Assembly (NCBI GenBank): GCA_945861875.1
Contig: CAMAWC010000018.1
Location: 1-53,154 of the forward strand
DNA: 53,154 bases
Source: Bordetella parapertussis
GTDB lineage: Bacteria; Pseudomonadota; Gammaproteobacteria; Burkholderiales; SG8-39
Direction of reading: 5' to 3'
The notes under the pieces were generated by a model that searched no databases, was not told the origin of the DNA, and saw nothing but the letters and a program-made list of their open reading frames with translations. This document shows, piece after piece, positions 7,966 through 16,599 of this stretch. A program made the translations under genes and the position numbers. The first letter of the stretch is position 1, and every line of letters begins with the position of its first letter.

Positions 7966-8898
7966 CTAGCCCAGTTCCTTCACCAGTTCCGGCACGACCT
8001 GGAACAGGTCACCCACTATGCCGTAGTCGGCCACCTGGAATATCGGCGCCTCCTCATCCTTGTTGATGGCGACAATGACGCGGCTGTCTTTCATGCCGGC
8101 CAGGTGCTGGATGGCGCCGGAAATGCCCACGGCGATATACAGTTCCGGCGCGACGATCTTGCCGGTCTGCCCGACCTGCCAGTCGTTGGGCACAAAACCG
8201 GCGTCCACCGCGGCGCGCGAGGCGCCCATGGCGGCCTTGAGCTTGTCCGCAAGAGGCTCGAGCAACTTGAAGTTCTCGCCCGAGCCCATGCCCCGGCCAC
8301 CGGAGACGATGATTTTCGCAGAGGTCAGTTCCGGGCGGTCGGACTTGGACAACTCGCGTCCGACCAGACTGGTTTGCGCCGCATCGGCGGGGGCCGCGAT
8401 GGTTTCTACCGCCGCGCTGCCTCCGGTTGCCGCTGCGGCGTCAAAACCGGTGGTGCGCACCGTGATCACCTTGATCTTGTCTTTAGATTGCACCGTGGCA
8501 AGGGCGCTGCCGGCGTAGATGGGCCGCACAAAGGTATCGGGCGAATTGACAGCGATGATTTCGGAAATCTGCGCGACATCGAGCAAGGCGGCGACACGCG
8601 GCAGGAAATTTTTTCCCGACGTCGTGGCTGGCGCAAGAATATGGCCGTAGTTCGCGGCCAATGACACGACCAGTGCGGCCATGCTCTCGGCCAGGTGGTC
8701 CTTGTACTGGGCGGCGTCGGCCAGCAAGACCTTGGTGACACCGGCAACCAGCGCCGCCGCCTGGGCGACACCGGCGCACGCGCTGCCGGCAACCAGCACG
8801 TGCACGTCGGCGCCGATTTTCACCGCTGCGGCGACGGTGTTGAGGGTCGCGACCTTGAGCGACTGGTTGTCGTGTTCGGCTATGACAAGAACGCTCAT
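7966..8898 (-). CDS. etfA: Electron transfer flavoprotein alpha subunit
   Basis: A 310-residue EtfA. The C-terminal FAD-binding part is seen as [40 protein letters not shown] and [20 protein letters not shown]. With EtfB it carries electrons from acyl-CoA dehydrogenases to ETF-ubiquinone oxidoreductase, which is encoded at 27596-29257. Its ATG overlaps the stop of etfB by 4 bp, so translation is coupled. Length and motifs are normal for the housekeeping group I ETF. Confidence 0.96.
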   Translation of the reverse strand: MSVLVIAEHDNQSLKVATLNTVAAAVKIGADVHVLVAGSACAGVAQAAALVAGVTKVLLADAAQYKDHLAESMAALVVSLAANYGHILAPATTSGKNFLPRVAALLDVAQISEIIAVNSPDTFVRPIYAGSALATVQSKDKIKVITVRTTGFDAAAATGGSAAVETIAAPADAAQTSLVGRELSKSDRPELTSAKIIVSGGRGMGSGENFKLLEPLADKLKAAMGASRAAVDAGFVPNDWQVGQTGKIVAPELYIAVGISGAIQHLAGMKDSRVIVAINKDEEAPIFQVADYGIVGDLFQVVPELVKELG

Positions 8899-9647
8899 GA
8901 GATCACCTTGGCTTCGTTTCTGAGTTTTTCGACCAGCGCCTTCGCATCGGCAACCTTGGCACCGGCCTTGCGCTTGGGCGGCTCCTCGACCTTGAGGGTC
9001 GCCAGCCGCGGCGCGACATCAACGCCCAGCGCATCGGGCTTGAGCACTTCCATCGGTTTCTTTTTCGCCTTCATGATATTGGGCAGCGTGACGTAACGCG
9101 GCTCATTGAGGCGCAGGTCGGTGGTGATCACCGCCGGCAGGGACATGGCGATGGTCTCCAGGCCGCCGTCCACTTCACGCGTCACCTGCATCGCCTGGCC
9201 GTCGATTTTCACCTTCGAGGCAAACGTCGCCTGCGGCCACCCCATCAATGCGGCAAACATCTGCCCGGTCTGGCTGGCGTCATCGTCGATCGCCTGCTTG
9301 CCGAATATGGCCAGGCCGGGCGATTCCTTTTTGGCGATAGCCTGCATCAGTTTGGCCACGGCCAGCGGCTGCAACTCGACATCGGTTTCAACCAGGATGG
9401 CGCGGTCGGCGCCTATCGCCAGCGCGGTGCGCAGCGTTTCCTGACAGGCCAGGAGGCCGCAGGAAACGGCGATAATTTCGGTGACAATGCCGGCTTCCTT
9501 GAGGCGCACCGCCTCCTCCACCGCAATTTCGTCAAAGGGATTCATCGACATCTTGACGTTGGCCGTCTCGACGCCGCTGCCATCCGCCCTGACGCGAACC
9601 TTGACGTTATAGTCGACCACGCGCTTGACGGGAACCAGGACTTTCAT
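8895..9647 (-). CDS. etfB: Electron transfer flavoprotein beta subunit
   Basis: A 250-residue EtfB beginning [19 protein letters not shown], with [17 protein letters not shown] and [15 protein letters not shown], all typical of the AMP-binding beta subunit. ATG 9647 is preferred over GTG 9650 because GGAG lies five bases before the ATG. It is the first gene of the etfBA pair and overlaps etfA by 4 bp. It forms the heterodimer that collects electrons from several acyl-CoA dehydrogenases, at least two of which are encoded in this window. Confidence 0.96.
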   Translation of the reverse strand: MKVLVPVKRVVDYNVKVRVRADGSGVETANVKMSMNPFDEIAVEEAVRLKEAGIVTEIIAVSCGLLACQETLRTALAIGADRAILVETDVELQPLAVAKLMQAIAKKESPGLAIFGKQAIDDDASQTGQMFAALMGWPQATFASKVKIDGQAMQVTREVDGGLETIAMSLPAVITTDLRLNEPRYVTLPNIMKAKKKPMEVLKPDALGVDVAPRLATLKVEEPPKRKAGAKVADAKALVEKLRNEAKVIS

Positions 9648-9675
9648 CACTACTCCGGCAGGATCAAAGGGGGCA

Positions 9676-9681
9676 ATTATA
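9676..9681 (-). promoter_or_regulatory. Possible -10 box for etfBA
   Basis: TATAAT on the minus strand, 29 bases before the etfB start, in a short AT-rich patch of a divergent intergenic region. No good -35 box is visible at standard spacing. Confidence 0.3.
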
Positions 9682-9785
9682 AACGATGGGCGCGACCGTC
9701 CATTGTCCGCTTGCAGACAGTTTGCCCGCCCGTTACCCTGTCAAAACCGCCTCAATTCCACGCCTCCCAGACCGAAGAAAACGCC

Positions 9786-11006
9786 ATGTCCCGCCCGCTC
9801 TCGCATATCCGCGTCCTCGACCTCACCCGCATTCTTGCCGGGCCCTGGGCGACACAGAATCTTGCCGACCTTGGCGCCGAAGTCATCAAGATAGAGCGCC
9901 CCGGCGGCGGCGACGATACGCGCGCCTGGGGTCCGCCCTTCCTCAAGAACAAGGACGGCAGCAGCAGCGGCGAGTCGGCCTATTACCTGTCGGTCAATCG
10001 CGGCAAGAAGTCGGTGACGCTGGACATTGCGACGGCCGAGGGACAGCGCATTGCGCGCGATCTGGCGGCCAAGTGCGACGTGCTGGTGGAAAACTACAAG
10101 GTCGGCGGCCTGAAAAAATACGGGCTTGATTACGTCTCGCTGCACAAGGTGAATCCCGGCCTGATTTACTGCTCGGTGACAGGCTTCGGCCAGGACGGCC
10201 CCTACTCCGCCCGGCCCGGCTATGACTTTATTTTTCAGGGCATGGGCGGCCTGATGAGCATCACCGGCGAGCGTGACGATCTGCCCGGCGGCGGGCCGCA
10301 AAAAGCCGGCATCGCCGTCACCGACGTGCTAACCGGCCTTTATGCCTGCATCGCCATCAATGCCGCCATCGTGCACCGTGAACGCACCGGCCAGGGCCAG
10401 CATATCGACATGGCCTTGATGGACACGCTGGTGGCCTTTAACGCCAACCAGATCCTCAATTACTGGTGCTCGGACAATATCCCCAAACGCTGGGGCAACG
10501 CCCATATCAACATCTGCCCCTACCAGGTGTTTGCCGTCAGCGACGGCCACCTTATCCTCGCAGTCGGCAATGACAGCCAGTTCCGCAGTTTTTGCAAGGC
10601 CGCCGCACGCGAAGAGCTGGCCGATGACCCGCGCTTTCGCACCAATCCGGACCGCCTCGGCCATCGTGAAGAACTGGTGCAGATCGTGCAGGAAATAATG
10701 CGCACGCGCAGCAAGCATGACTGGATCGTCGCGCTCGAATCAGCCGGCGTGCCCTGCGGCCCGATCAACAACATGCAGGAAGTGTTCGAAAACCCGCAGG
10801 TGCAGCACCGCGGCATGCGGGTGGAGATACCCCATCCGGCCGGCAGCGTGCCCACGGTCGCCAGCCCGATGCGCTTTTCCGAAACGCCGGTAACTTATGA
10901 GGTGCCGCCGCCACTGCTGGGGCAGCATACGGAGGCGGTGCTGGGGGAATTACTTGGACTGGATGCGGCCGCAATGGCCGCGCTGCGTGCCAAGGCCGTA
11001 ATTTAG
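9786..11006 (+). CDS. CaiB/BaiF family (type III) CoA-transferase
   Basis: A 406-residue family III CoA-transferase. It has IRVLDLTRILAGPWATQNL, LGAEVIKIERPGGGDDTR, NRGKKSVTLDI and GYDFIFQGMGGLMSITG, the usual family landmarks. ATG 9786 was chosen because the conserved N-terminus MSRPLSHIRVLDLTR begins there; the ribosome-binding site is weak (GAAGAAAA). It stands alone, divergent from etfBA and convergent with the livM-like gene. Close relatives act on dicarboxylic or branched acids such as succinate/glutarate or hydroxymethylglutarate, but the substrate cannot be assigned from sequence. Confidence 0.9.
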   Translation: MSRPLSHIRVLDLTRILAGPWATQNLADLGAEVIKIERPGGGDDTRAWGPPFLKNKDGSSSGESAYYLSVNRGKKSVTLDIATAEGQRIARDLAAKCDVLVENYKVGGLKKYGLDYVSLHKVNPGLIYCSVTGFGQDGPYSARPGYDFIFQGMGGLMSITGERDDLPGGGPQKAGIAVTDVLTGLYACIAINAAIVHRERTGQGQHIDMALMDTLVAFNANQILNYWCSDNIPKRWGNAHINICPYQVFAVSDGHLILAVGNDSQFRSFCKAAAREELADDPRFRTNPDRLGHREELVQIVQEIMRTRSKHDWIVALESAGVPCGPINNMQEVFENPQVQHRGMRVEIPHPAGSVPTVASPMRFSETPVTYEVPPPLLGQHTEAVLGELLGLDAAAMAALRAKAVI

Positions 11007-11008
11007 CG

Positions 11009-11941
11009 TCAGGGCCTCTTGCGTCCGAACATCGCCGCCAGTTCGCCGACGATGCCGCGGCGGAACGCCAGCACGCAAATCACGAAAATTACGCCCATGA
11101 TCACCTGAACCCAGGAACCGACCTTGTCGGCGAGGTAGTTCTGCAGCGTGATGATGGTGAAGGCGCCGACAATGGGGCCGAACATGGTGCCCAGCCCGCC
11201 GACCAGGGTCATCAGGATGACCTCGCCCGAGGTGCCCCAGAACACATCGGTCAGCGTCTCAAAGCCCAGCACCAGGGTCTTCGCCGCCCCGGCCACGCCC
11301 GACAAGGCCGCCGAGAGCACAAAGGCCAGCAGTTTGTAGCGGTTGACGTCGTAGCCAAGCGACAAGGCGCGCGGTTCGTTCTCGCGAATGGCCTTGAGCA
11401 CCTGGCCGAAGGGTGAATGGACGATGCGGTAGATAAGTAACAGGCTGGCGAGGAACACCACGAGGATGAAGTAGTACAGGGTCAGGTCGTCCTGCAGGTC
11501 AATGACACCGAGCAGCTTTCCCCTGGGCACGCCCTGCATGCCGTCCTCCGCGCCGGTGAACGGCGCCTGCAGGCACAGAAAGTAGATCATCTGCGACAAG
11601 GCCAGCGTGATCATGGAAAAATAAATGCCCTGGCGGCGGATGGCAAGGCTGCCGACCACCCAGCCTATGGCCGCGGCGACAAGCATGCCGAAAATGATGC
11701 CGGTTTCGGGGGTAAAGCCCCAGCCCTTCATGGCGTAGCCCGCGGCGTAGCCGGCGGTGCCGAAAAACGCCGCATGACCGAAGGACAGCAAGCCGGTAAA
11801 GCCGATAAGCAGGTTGAAGGCACAGGCAAACAGCGCAAAGCACAAGGCCTTCATCAGGAACACCGGGTACAGGCCGGCGAGCGGCGCAGCAATGCCGAGC
11901 AGGGCGAAGACGATAAAGCCGGTATAGGGCTGGCGCATCAT
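11009..11941 (-). CDS. Branched-chain amino acid-type ABC permease (LivM-like)
   Basis: A 310-residue integral membrane permease of the LivM type, with long hydrophobic helices throughout and the family segment NLLIGFTGLLSFGHAAFFG near residue 45. The cytoplasmic loop RENEPRALSLGYDVNRYKL contacts the ATPase. Its start overlaps the livH-like stop as ATGA, with AAGGAA upstream. It is the last gene of the importer operon. In this setting Liv transporters often import aromatic or fatty acids rather than amino acids. Confidence 0.92.
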   Translation of the reverse strand: MMRQPYTGFIVFALLGIAAPLAGLYPVFLMKALCFALFACAFNLLIGFTGLLSFGHAAFFGTAGYAAGYAMKGWGFTPETGIIFGMLVAAAIGWVVGSLAIRRQGIYFSMITLALSQMIYFLCLQAPFTGAEDGMQGVPRGKLLGVIDLQDDLTLYYFILVVFLASLLLIYRIVHSPFGQVLKAIRENEPRALSLGYDVNRYKLLAFVLSAALSGVAGAAKTLVLGFETLTDVFWGTSGEVILMTLVGGLGTMFGPIVGAFTIITLQNYLADKVGSWVQVIMGVIFVICVLAFRRGIVGELAAMFGRKRP

Positions 11942-12825
11942 TTTTCCTTGCCGAACAGGCCGGCCGGCCGGATGAGCAGCACGATGACCATGATGACAAA
12001 CACCACCGTCGAAGATGCCTCTGCGTAAAAGACCCGTGTCAGGCCCTCGATGATACCCAGACCAAGGCCCGTCACCACCGAACCCATTATCGAGCCCATG
12101 CCCCCTATCACCACCACCGCGAACACGATGATGATGATGTTCGACCCCATCAGCGGATTGATTTGGATCACCGGCGCGGCGAGCACGCCGGCAATGCCGG
12201 CCAGCGCGACGCCAAAACCATAGGTCAGGGTCACCATCAGCGGCACGTTGATACCAAAGGCCTGCACCAGCTTGGGGTTCTCTGTCGCGGCACGCAACAA
12301 GGCGCCCAGCTTGGTGCGTTCAATGACGTACCAGGTCCCGAGGCAGACGATGAGGGAGGCCACCACGACCCAGGCGCGATAATTGGGCAGCATCATGAAA
12401 CCGAGGTCGGTAGCGCCACGCAGTGCGTCGGGCACCGAATAGGGCTGGCCGGACACGCCGAACTCGTCGCGATAGACGCCCTCGATGATCAGCGACAGGC
12501 CGAAGGTGAGCAGCAGGCCGTAAAGGTGATCGAGCTTGTAAATCCACTGCAGCAGCAGGCGTTCGACGATCATGCCGAATACGCCGACGGCGATGGGCGC
12601 GAGCGCGAGGCTCCACCAGTAGCCGAGGCCAAACCAGCTTAGCGACATCCACGCCACGTAGGCGCCCATCATGTACATGGCGCCGTGGGTGAAATTGATG
12701 ATGTTGAGCAGGCCGAAAATGACCGCCAGCCCGAGCGAGAGCATGGCGTAAAAAGACCCGTTGACCAGCCCGAGCATCAACTGCCCGAGCAAGGCCTGTA
12801 TGGGTACGCCAAAAATTTCAGTCAT
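11938..12825 (-). CDS. Branched-chain amino acid-type ABC permease (LivH-like)
   Basis: A 295-residue LivH-type permease, seen from LMLGLVNGSFYAMLSLGLAV, FGLLNIINFTHGAMYMMGAY and NPLMGSNIIIIVFAVVVIGG. It pairs with the LivM-like protein to form the transmembrane channel. The gene is preceded by a 117-bp gap holding a palindromic repeat and followed by the overlapping livM-like gene. No clear ribosome-binding site is present before the ATG. Confidence 0.92.
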   Translation of the reverse strand: MTEIFGVPIQALLGQLMLGLVNGSFYAMLSLGLAVIFGLLNIINFTHGAMYMMGAYVAWMSLSWFGLGYWWSLALAPIAVGVFGMIVERLLLQWIYKLDHLYGLLLTFGLSLIIEGVYRDEFGVSGQPYSVPDALRGATDLGFMMLPNYRAWVVVASLIVCLGTWYVIERTKLGALLRAATENPKLVQAFGINVPLMVTLTYGFGVALAGIAGVLAAPVIQINPLMGSNIIIIVFAVVVIGGMGSIMGSVVTGLGLGIIEGLTRVFYAEASSTVVFVIMVIVLLIRPAGLFGKEK

Positions 12826-12847
12826 TGGGAATTAACCAATTGGTCGA

Positions 12848-12928
12848 TGTCATTCCGAGGACGCAGTCCGAGGAATCTGCTTTTATCCCATCAAAGCAGA
12901 TCCCTCGCTGCGCTCGGGATGACATTCA
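12848..12928. repeat. Palindromic interspersed repeat
   Basis: An imperfect inverted repeat lying between the binding-protein and livH-like genes. CATTCCGAGG at the left pairs roughly with CTCGGGATGACA at the right, and the core stem TCTGCTTT/AAAGCAGA encloses a short loop. It could fold in the operon mRNA and lower expression of the permease genes relative to the binding protein. Confidence 0.7.
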
Positions 12929-12942
12929 GCTCTTGCTGAATA

Positions 12943-14172
12943 TCATTTCTTGATCATCGGGCAGCGTGACAACGACAGCGGCTGGAAAGCCTGCTCCGCT
13001 GGGATCACCGCTTTCACCGTGTAATAGTCCCACGGGTACTTCGATTCCGAGGGCTTTTTCACCTGCATCAGGTACATGTCGTGGATCATCCGTCCGTCGG
13101 CGCGTACGTAGCCGTTCTTGGCGAACATGTCGTTGATTTTCAGCTTTTTCAGTTGCGCCATCACGGCATCTGAATTGTCCGTTCCCGCAGCCTGGACCGC
13201 CTTCAGGTAGCTTAGGGTGGACGAATAGACGCCCGCCTGCACCATGGTCGGCATTTTTTTCATCTTGTCGAAATAGCGGCGTCCGAACTTGCGCGTCTCG
13301 TCATTGAAGTCCCAGTACCAGCCGTCTGTGAGGTACATGCCCTGCGTCGTCTGCAGGCCCAGGCTGTGGATGTCGGTGATGAACACCAGCAGGCCGGCGA
13401 GCGCCTGGTTCTTGGTGATGCCGAATTCGTTGGCCGCCTTGATCGAGTTGATGGTGTCGCCGCCGGCGTTGGCCAGGCCGACGATCTGCGCCTTGGAAGC
13501 CTGTGCCTGCAGCAGGAAGGAGGAGAAATCCGAGGCATTGAGCGGATGGCGTACCGCGCCCTTGACCTCACCACCGCCGGCCTTGACGACGTTGGCGGTG
13601 TCCGACTCGAGCGAATGGCCGAAGGCGTAGTCGGCGGTCAGGAAGAACCAGGACTTGCCGCCCTGCTTGACGATGGCGTTGCCGGTGCCGTTGGCCAGGG
13701 CATAGGTGTCATAGGCGTAATGCACGGTGTAGGCATTGCAGTCCTCGTTGGTCAGGCGCGTGCTGGCGGCCCCCACGTCCATGAGGATGCGTTTCTTCTC
13801 CCCCGCGACCTTGGTCACGGCGATACCGACCGCCGAATTCAGCGCATCGGTGATCATGTCAACGCCCTCGCGGTCGAACCATTCGCGCGCCTTGTTGGCG
13901 CCGACGTCGGCCTTGTTCTGGTGGTCGGCACCGACGATTTCGATGTTCTTGCCCAGGATCTTGCCGCCGAAATCGGCCACCGCCATTTTCGCCGCCTCAA
14001 CCGAACCCTGGCCGCCAAGGTCCGAATACAGGCCGGACATGTCGGTCAGCACACCGATTTTTACGATGTCGCCGGAAATCGCCCCGGCTTTGGCTGCCTG
14101 CGCGGCGGCACCGCCCGCAACCAGCGACATCATTGCTGCTCCCACCAGACTTGCAATCATTGTGCGTTTCAT
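12943..14172 (-). CDS. ABC substrate-binding protein (LivK-like)
   Basis: A 409-residue periplasmic binding protein of the type I (LivJ/LivK) fold. It has a signal peptide ending near GGAAAQA, then VKIGVLTDMSGLYSDLGGQG, the segment NEDCNAYTVHYAYDTYALANGT and FLTADYAFGHSLE. A good GGAGGAG lies before the ATG. It feeds the LivHMGF complex encoded around it. Close relatives in Burkholderiales are common and rarely specific for leucine. The adjacent acyl-CoA synthetase suggests a carboxylic acid ligand, which is inference. Confidence 0.92.
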   Translation of the reverse strand: MKRTMIASLVGAAMMSLVAGGAAAQAAKAGAISGDIVKIGVLTDMSGLYSDLGGQGSVEAAKMAVADFGGKILGKNIEIVGADHQNKADVGANKAREWFDREGVDMITDALNSAVGIAVTKVAGEKKRILMDVGAASTRLTNEDCNAYTVHYAYDTYALANGTGNAIVKQGGKSWFFLTADYAFGHSLESDTANVVKAGGGEVKGAVRHPLNASDFSSFLLQAQASKAQIVGLANAGGDTINSIKAANEFGITKNQALAGLLVFITDIHSLGLQTTQGMYLTDGWYWDFNDETRKFGRRYFDKMKKMPTMVQAGVYSSTLSYLKAVQAAGTDNSDAVMAQLKKLKINDMFAKNGYVRADGRMIHDMYLMQVKKPSESKYPWDYYTVKAVIPAEQAFQPLSLSRCPMIKK

Positions 14173-14209
14173 TTTTGTACTCCTCCAGTTAAATCCCGTA
14201 AAAAACCAC

Positions 14210-14929
14210 TCAAATACCCAGATACTCGTGCAGCATGGCCATTTTTGCCTTGAGTTCGCCTGCGGCGAAGCCCTCGACGATACGGCCGTGCTCCATCACG
14301 TAAAAACGGTCCGCCAGCGGTGCGGCAAAACGAAAATTCTGCTCCACCATGATGATGGTGTAGCCTTTTTCGCGCAGCGTGCGGATCATGCGGCCCAGCG
14401 CTTGCACGATCACCGGCGCAAGCCCTTCGGAAATTTCATCCAGCAGCAGCAGCTTTGCCCCGGTGCGCAATATGCGCGCCACAGCCAGCATCTGCTGCTC
14501 GCCGCCGGACAGGCGTGTGCCCTGGCTGTGGCGCCGCTCCTTCAGGTTCGGGAACATTTCATACAACTCCTCCACCGCCAGGCCGCCGCTGCCCACCTTC
14601 GGCGGCAACTCGAGGTTTTCCTCGCACGACAGGCTGGCGAAAATGCCGCGCTCCTCCGGGCAATAGCCCAGTCCGAGGTGGGCGATCTTGTGCGGCGCCA
14701 TGGCAATGGCCTCGCGGCCGTTGATCATGACCGAACCGCTGCGCCTGCCGACCAGGCCGAGTATCGCCTTGAGAGTGGTGGTGCGCCCCGCCCCGTTGCG
14801 CCCGAGCAAGGCCACCACCTCGCCGCGATTGACCGTCAGATCGACGCCGTGCAGGATATGCGACTCGCCGTAAAAGGCGTGCAGGTCGGTGATGCGCAGG
14901 AACTCCGTCGCTGCGACGCCCTCAGCCAT
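14210..14929 (-). CDS. ABC transporter ATP-binding protein (LivF-like)
   Basis: A 239-residue LivF-type ATPase. The signature LSGGEQQML and the Walker B region LLLLDEISEGLAP are clear. The Walker A loop reads GRNGAGRTT, so the usual lysine is arginine (codon CGC on the minus strand). Its partner LivG keeps the lysine. The start overlaps the livG-like gene by 8 bp. It energises the importer together with LivG. Whether the arginine weakens ATP hydrolysis here is not known. Confidence 0.9.
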   Translation of the reverse strand: MAEGVAATEFLRITDLHAFYGESHILHGVDLTVNRGEVVALLGRNGAGRTTTLKAILGLVGRRSGSVMINGREAIAMAPHKIAHLGLGYCPEERGIFASLSCEENLELPPKVGSGGLAVEELYEMFPNLKERRHSQGTRLSGGEQQMLAVARILRTGAKLLLLDEISEGLAPVIVQALGRMIRTLREKGYTIIMVEQNFRFAAPLADRFYVMEHGRIVEGFAAGELKAKMAMLHEYLGI

Positions 14930-15698
14930 GCGCGCCCTCCAGTTCCCCGTCGACGGTGCCCATATAGGCCTCCATCACCTGCGGGTTCTTCGAAACCACG
15001 TCATACGGGCCTTCGGCGATGACCTGGCCGCGCTGCAGCACGCTGATGGTGTCGGCGATGGTGGCGACGACGTTCATGTTGTGCTCGACCATCAGGATGG
15101 TGCGGTTGGCCGAGACCTTCTTGATCAGGCCGGTCACGCGGTCGACGTCCTCGTGGCCCATGCCCTGGGTCGGTTCGTCGAGCAGCATCAATTCGGGTTC
15201 CATCGCCAGCGTGGTGGCGATTTCCAGTGCGCGCTTGCGGCCGTAGGGTAATTCCACCGCCACGGTCGAGGCGAGTTCCCCAAGGTCAACCGATTCGAGC
15301 AACTGCATGGCGCGGTCGTTCAGCCGGTTGAGCGCCTGCTCGGGTTTCCAGAAATGGAAGGAGGTGCCCAGGTTGCGCTGCAGGCCGATGCGCACGTTCT
15401 CCAGCACGGTGAGGTGCGGGAACACCGCCGATATCTGGAAGGAGCGGATTATGCCGCGCCGGGCGATCTGCGCCGGCTTTTCCCCGGTAATGTCGCTGCC
15501 GTTGTAGACGATCTGTCCGGCCGTCGGGGTGAGGAACTTGGTCAGCAGGTTGAAGACCGTGGTCTTGCCCGCGCCGTTGGGCCCGATCAGCGCGTGGATC
15601 TGCCCGCGTGTCACCTTGAGATCGACCTCGCTGACCGCGACAAACCCCTTGAAATCCTTGGTCAGCTTGCGCGTTTCGAGAATGATGTCTTCGGCCAC
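14922..15698 (-). CDS. ABC transporter ATP-binding protein (LivG-like)
   Basis: A 258-residue LivG-type ATPase. Walker A is GPNGAGKTT, and GRKRALEIATTLAMEPELMLLDEPTQGMGHED covers the region before Walker B, Walker B itself and the D-loop. The signature motif is in the divergent LivG form (LPYGRKR). The start is a GTG. It lies 81 bp downstream of the enoyl-CoA hydratase-like gene and overlaps the livF-like gene, so the importer and the two CoA enzymes probably share a transcript. Confidence 0.92.
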   Translation of the reverse strand: MAEDIILETRKLTKDFKGFVAVSEVDLKVTRGQIHALIGPNGAGKTTVFNLLTKFLTPTAGQIVYNGSDITGEKPAQIARRGIIRSFQISAVFPHLTVLENVRIGLQRNLGTSFHFWKPEQALNRLNDRAMQLLESVDLGELASTVAVELPYGRKRALEIATTLAMEPELMLLDEPTQGMGHEDVDRVTGLIKKVSANRTILMVEHNMNVVATIADTISVLQRGQVIAEGPYDVVSKNPQVMEAYMGTVDGELEGAHG

Positions 15699-15779
15699 GG
15701 CTATCCGTTATTAAGTGACGAGTGGGCTATTTTAGCCGTTTGCACGCTGCAACGATGGCGGGAATGGTCTCATACCCAC

Positions 15780-16583
15780 TCACGACTTGTTCCATACCGG
15801 TTTGCGTTTTTCCAAAAACGCACTCATGCCCTCCCGGCCCTCGGACCCGGCGGCATTGCAGGCGATCACCTCGCTCGCCAGTGCATAGGCCGGCACCAGG
15901 CCCATCTCGAGCTGCTGATAGAAAAGCCGCTTGCCGGCCGCCACCGCGCCCTGCGGCTTGGCCGCAATCAGCGCGGCAAGGCGGTCCACCTCGGCATCCA
16001 GCCCGGCTGCGGGAACGACGCGATTGACCAGGCCGTAGCTCCTTGCCGTGGTCGCATCGATGAATTCTCCGGTCAGCAGCATCTCCATCGCCTGCTTGCG
16101 TCCGAGGTTGCGCGCCAGCGCGACGCTGGGCGTGGAACAAAAAAGGCCGAAATTGACGCCGCTCACGGCGAAACGGGCGCTGTCGGCGCAAACGGCGAGG
16201 TCGCACTGCGCCACCAATTGGCAACCGGCCGCCGTGGCCGTCGCATGCACCTTGGCAATAACCGGCTGCGGCATGGCCACCAGGCTTGTCATCACCCGGC
16301 TGCATTTTTGAAAAAGCGCCTCAATGCGCGGCTGCGTTTGCAGCGCATGGATTTCCTTCAAGTCATGCCCGGCGCAAAAGCCGCGGCCGCGCGCGGCGAT
16401 GACGACGACGCGGACACTCCCGTCCTCGGCCACCTCGTCCAGGGTGTCCTGCAACAGGTCGAGCAACTCGCCCGAAAGGGCGTTGAATTGCTCGGGCCGG
16501 TTCAGGGTCAATGTCAGGATGCCGTCCTGCTGCTCACGCAACAGGATGGACGATGCAGCGCTAGCGGGTGCCGGGGCGTTCAT
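15780..16583 (-). CDS. Enoyl-CoA hydratase/isomerase family protein
   Basis: A crotonase-fold protein of 267 residues. The oxyanion-hole motif GRGFCAGHDLKEI and the segment AMEMLLTGEFIDATTA are present. In the classical hydratase two glutamates are catalytic. The second survives in AMEML, but the first, normally in PEI, is replaced in FAVSGVNFG, as in the ECHDC3-like branch. ATG 16583 has GAGGAG upstream and is chosen over a TTG at 16607. It lies 16 bp after an acyl-CoA synthetase gene. Hydration, isomerisation or another crotonase reaction is possible. Confidence 0.87.
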   Translation of the reverse strand: MNAPAPASAASSILLREQQDGILTLTLNRPEQFNALSGELLDLLQDTLDEVAEDGSVRVVVIAARGRGFCAGHDLKEIHALQTQPRIEALFQKCSRVMTSLVAMPQPVIAKVHATATAAGCQLVAQCDLAVCADSARFAVSGVNFGLFCSTPSVALARNLGRKQAMEMLLTGEFIDATTARSYGLVNRVVPAAGLDAEVDRLAALIAAKPQGAVAAGKRLFYQQLEMGLVPAYALASEVIACNAAGSEGREGMSAFLEKRKPVWNKS

Positions 16584-16599
16584 GCCGTTCTCCTCATGT

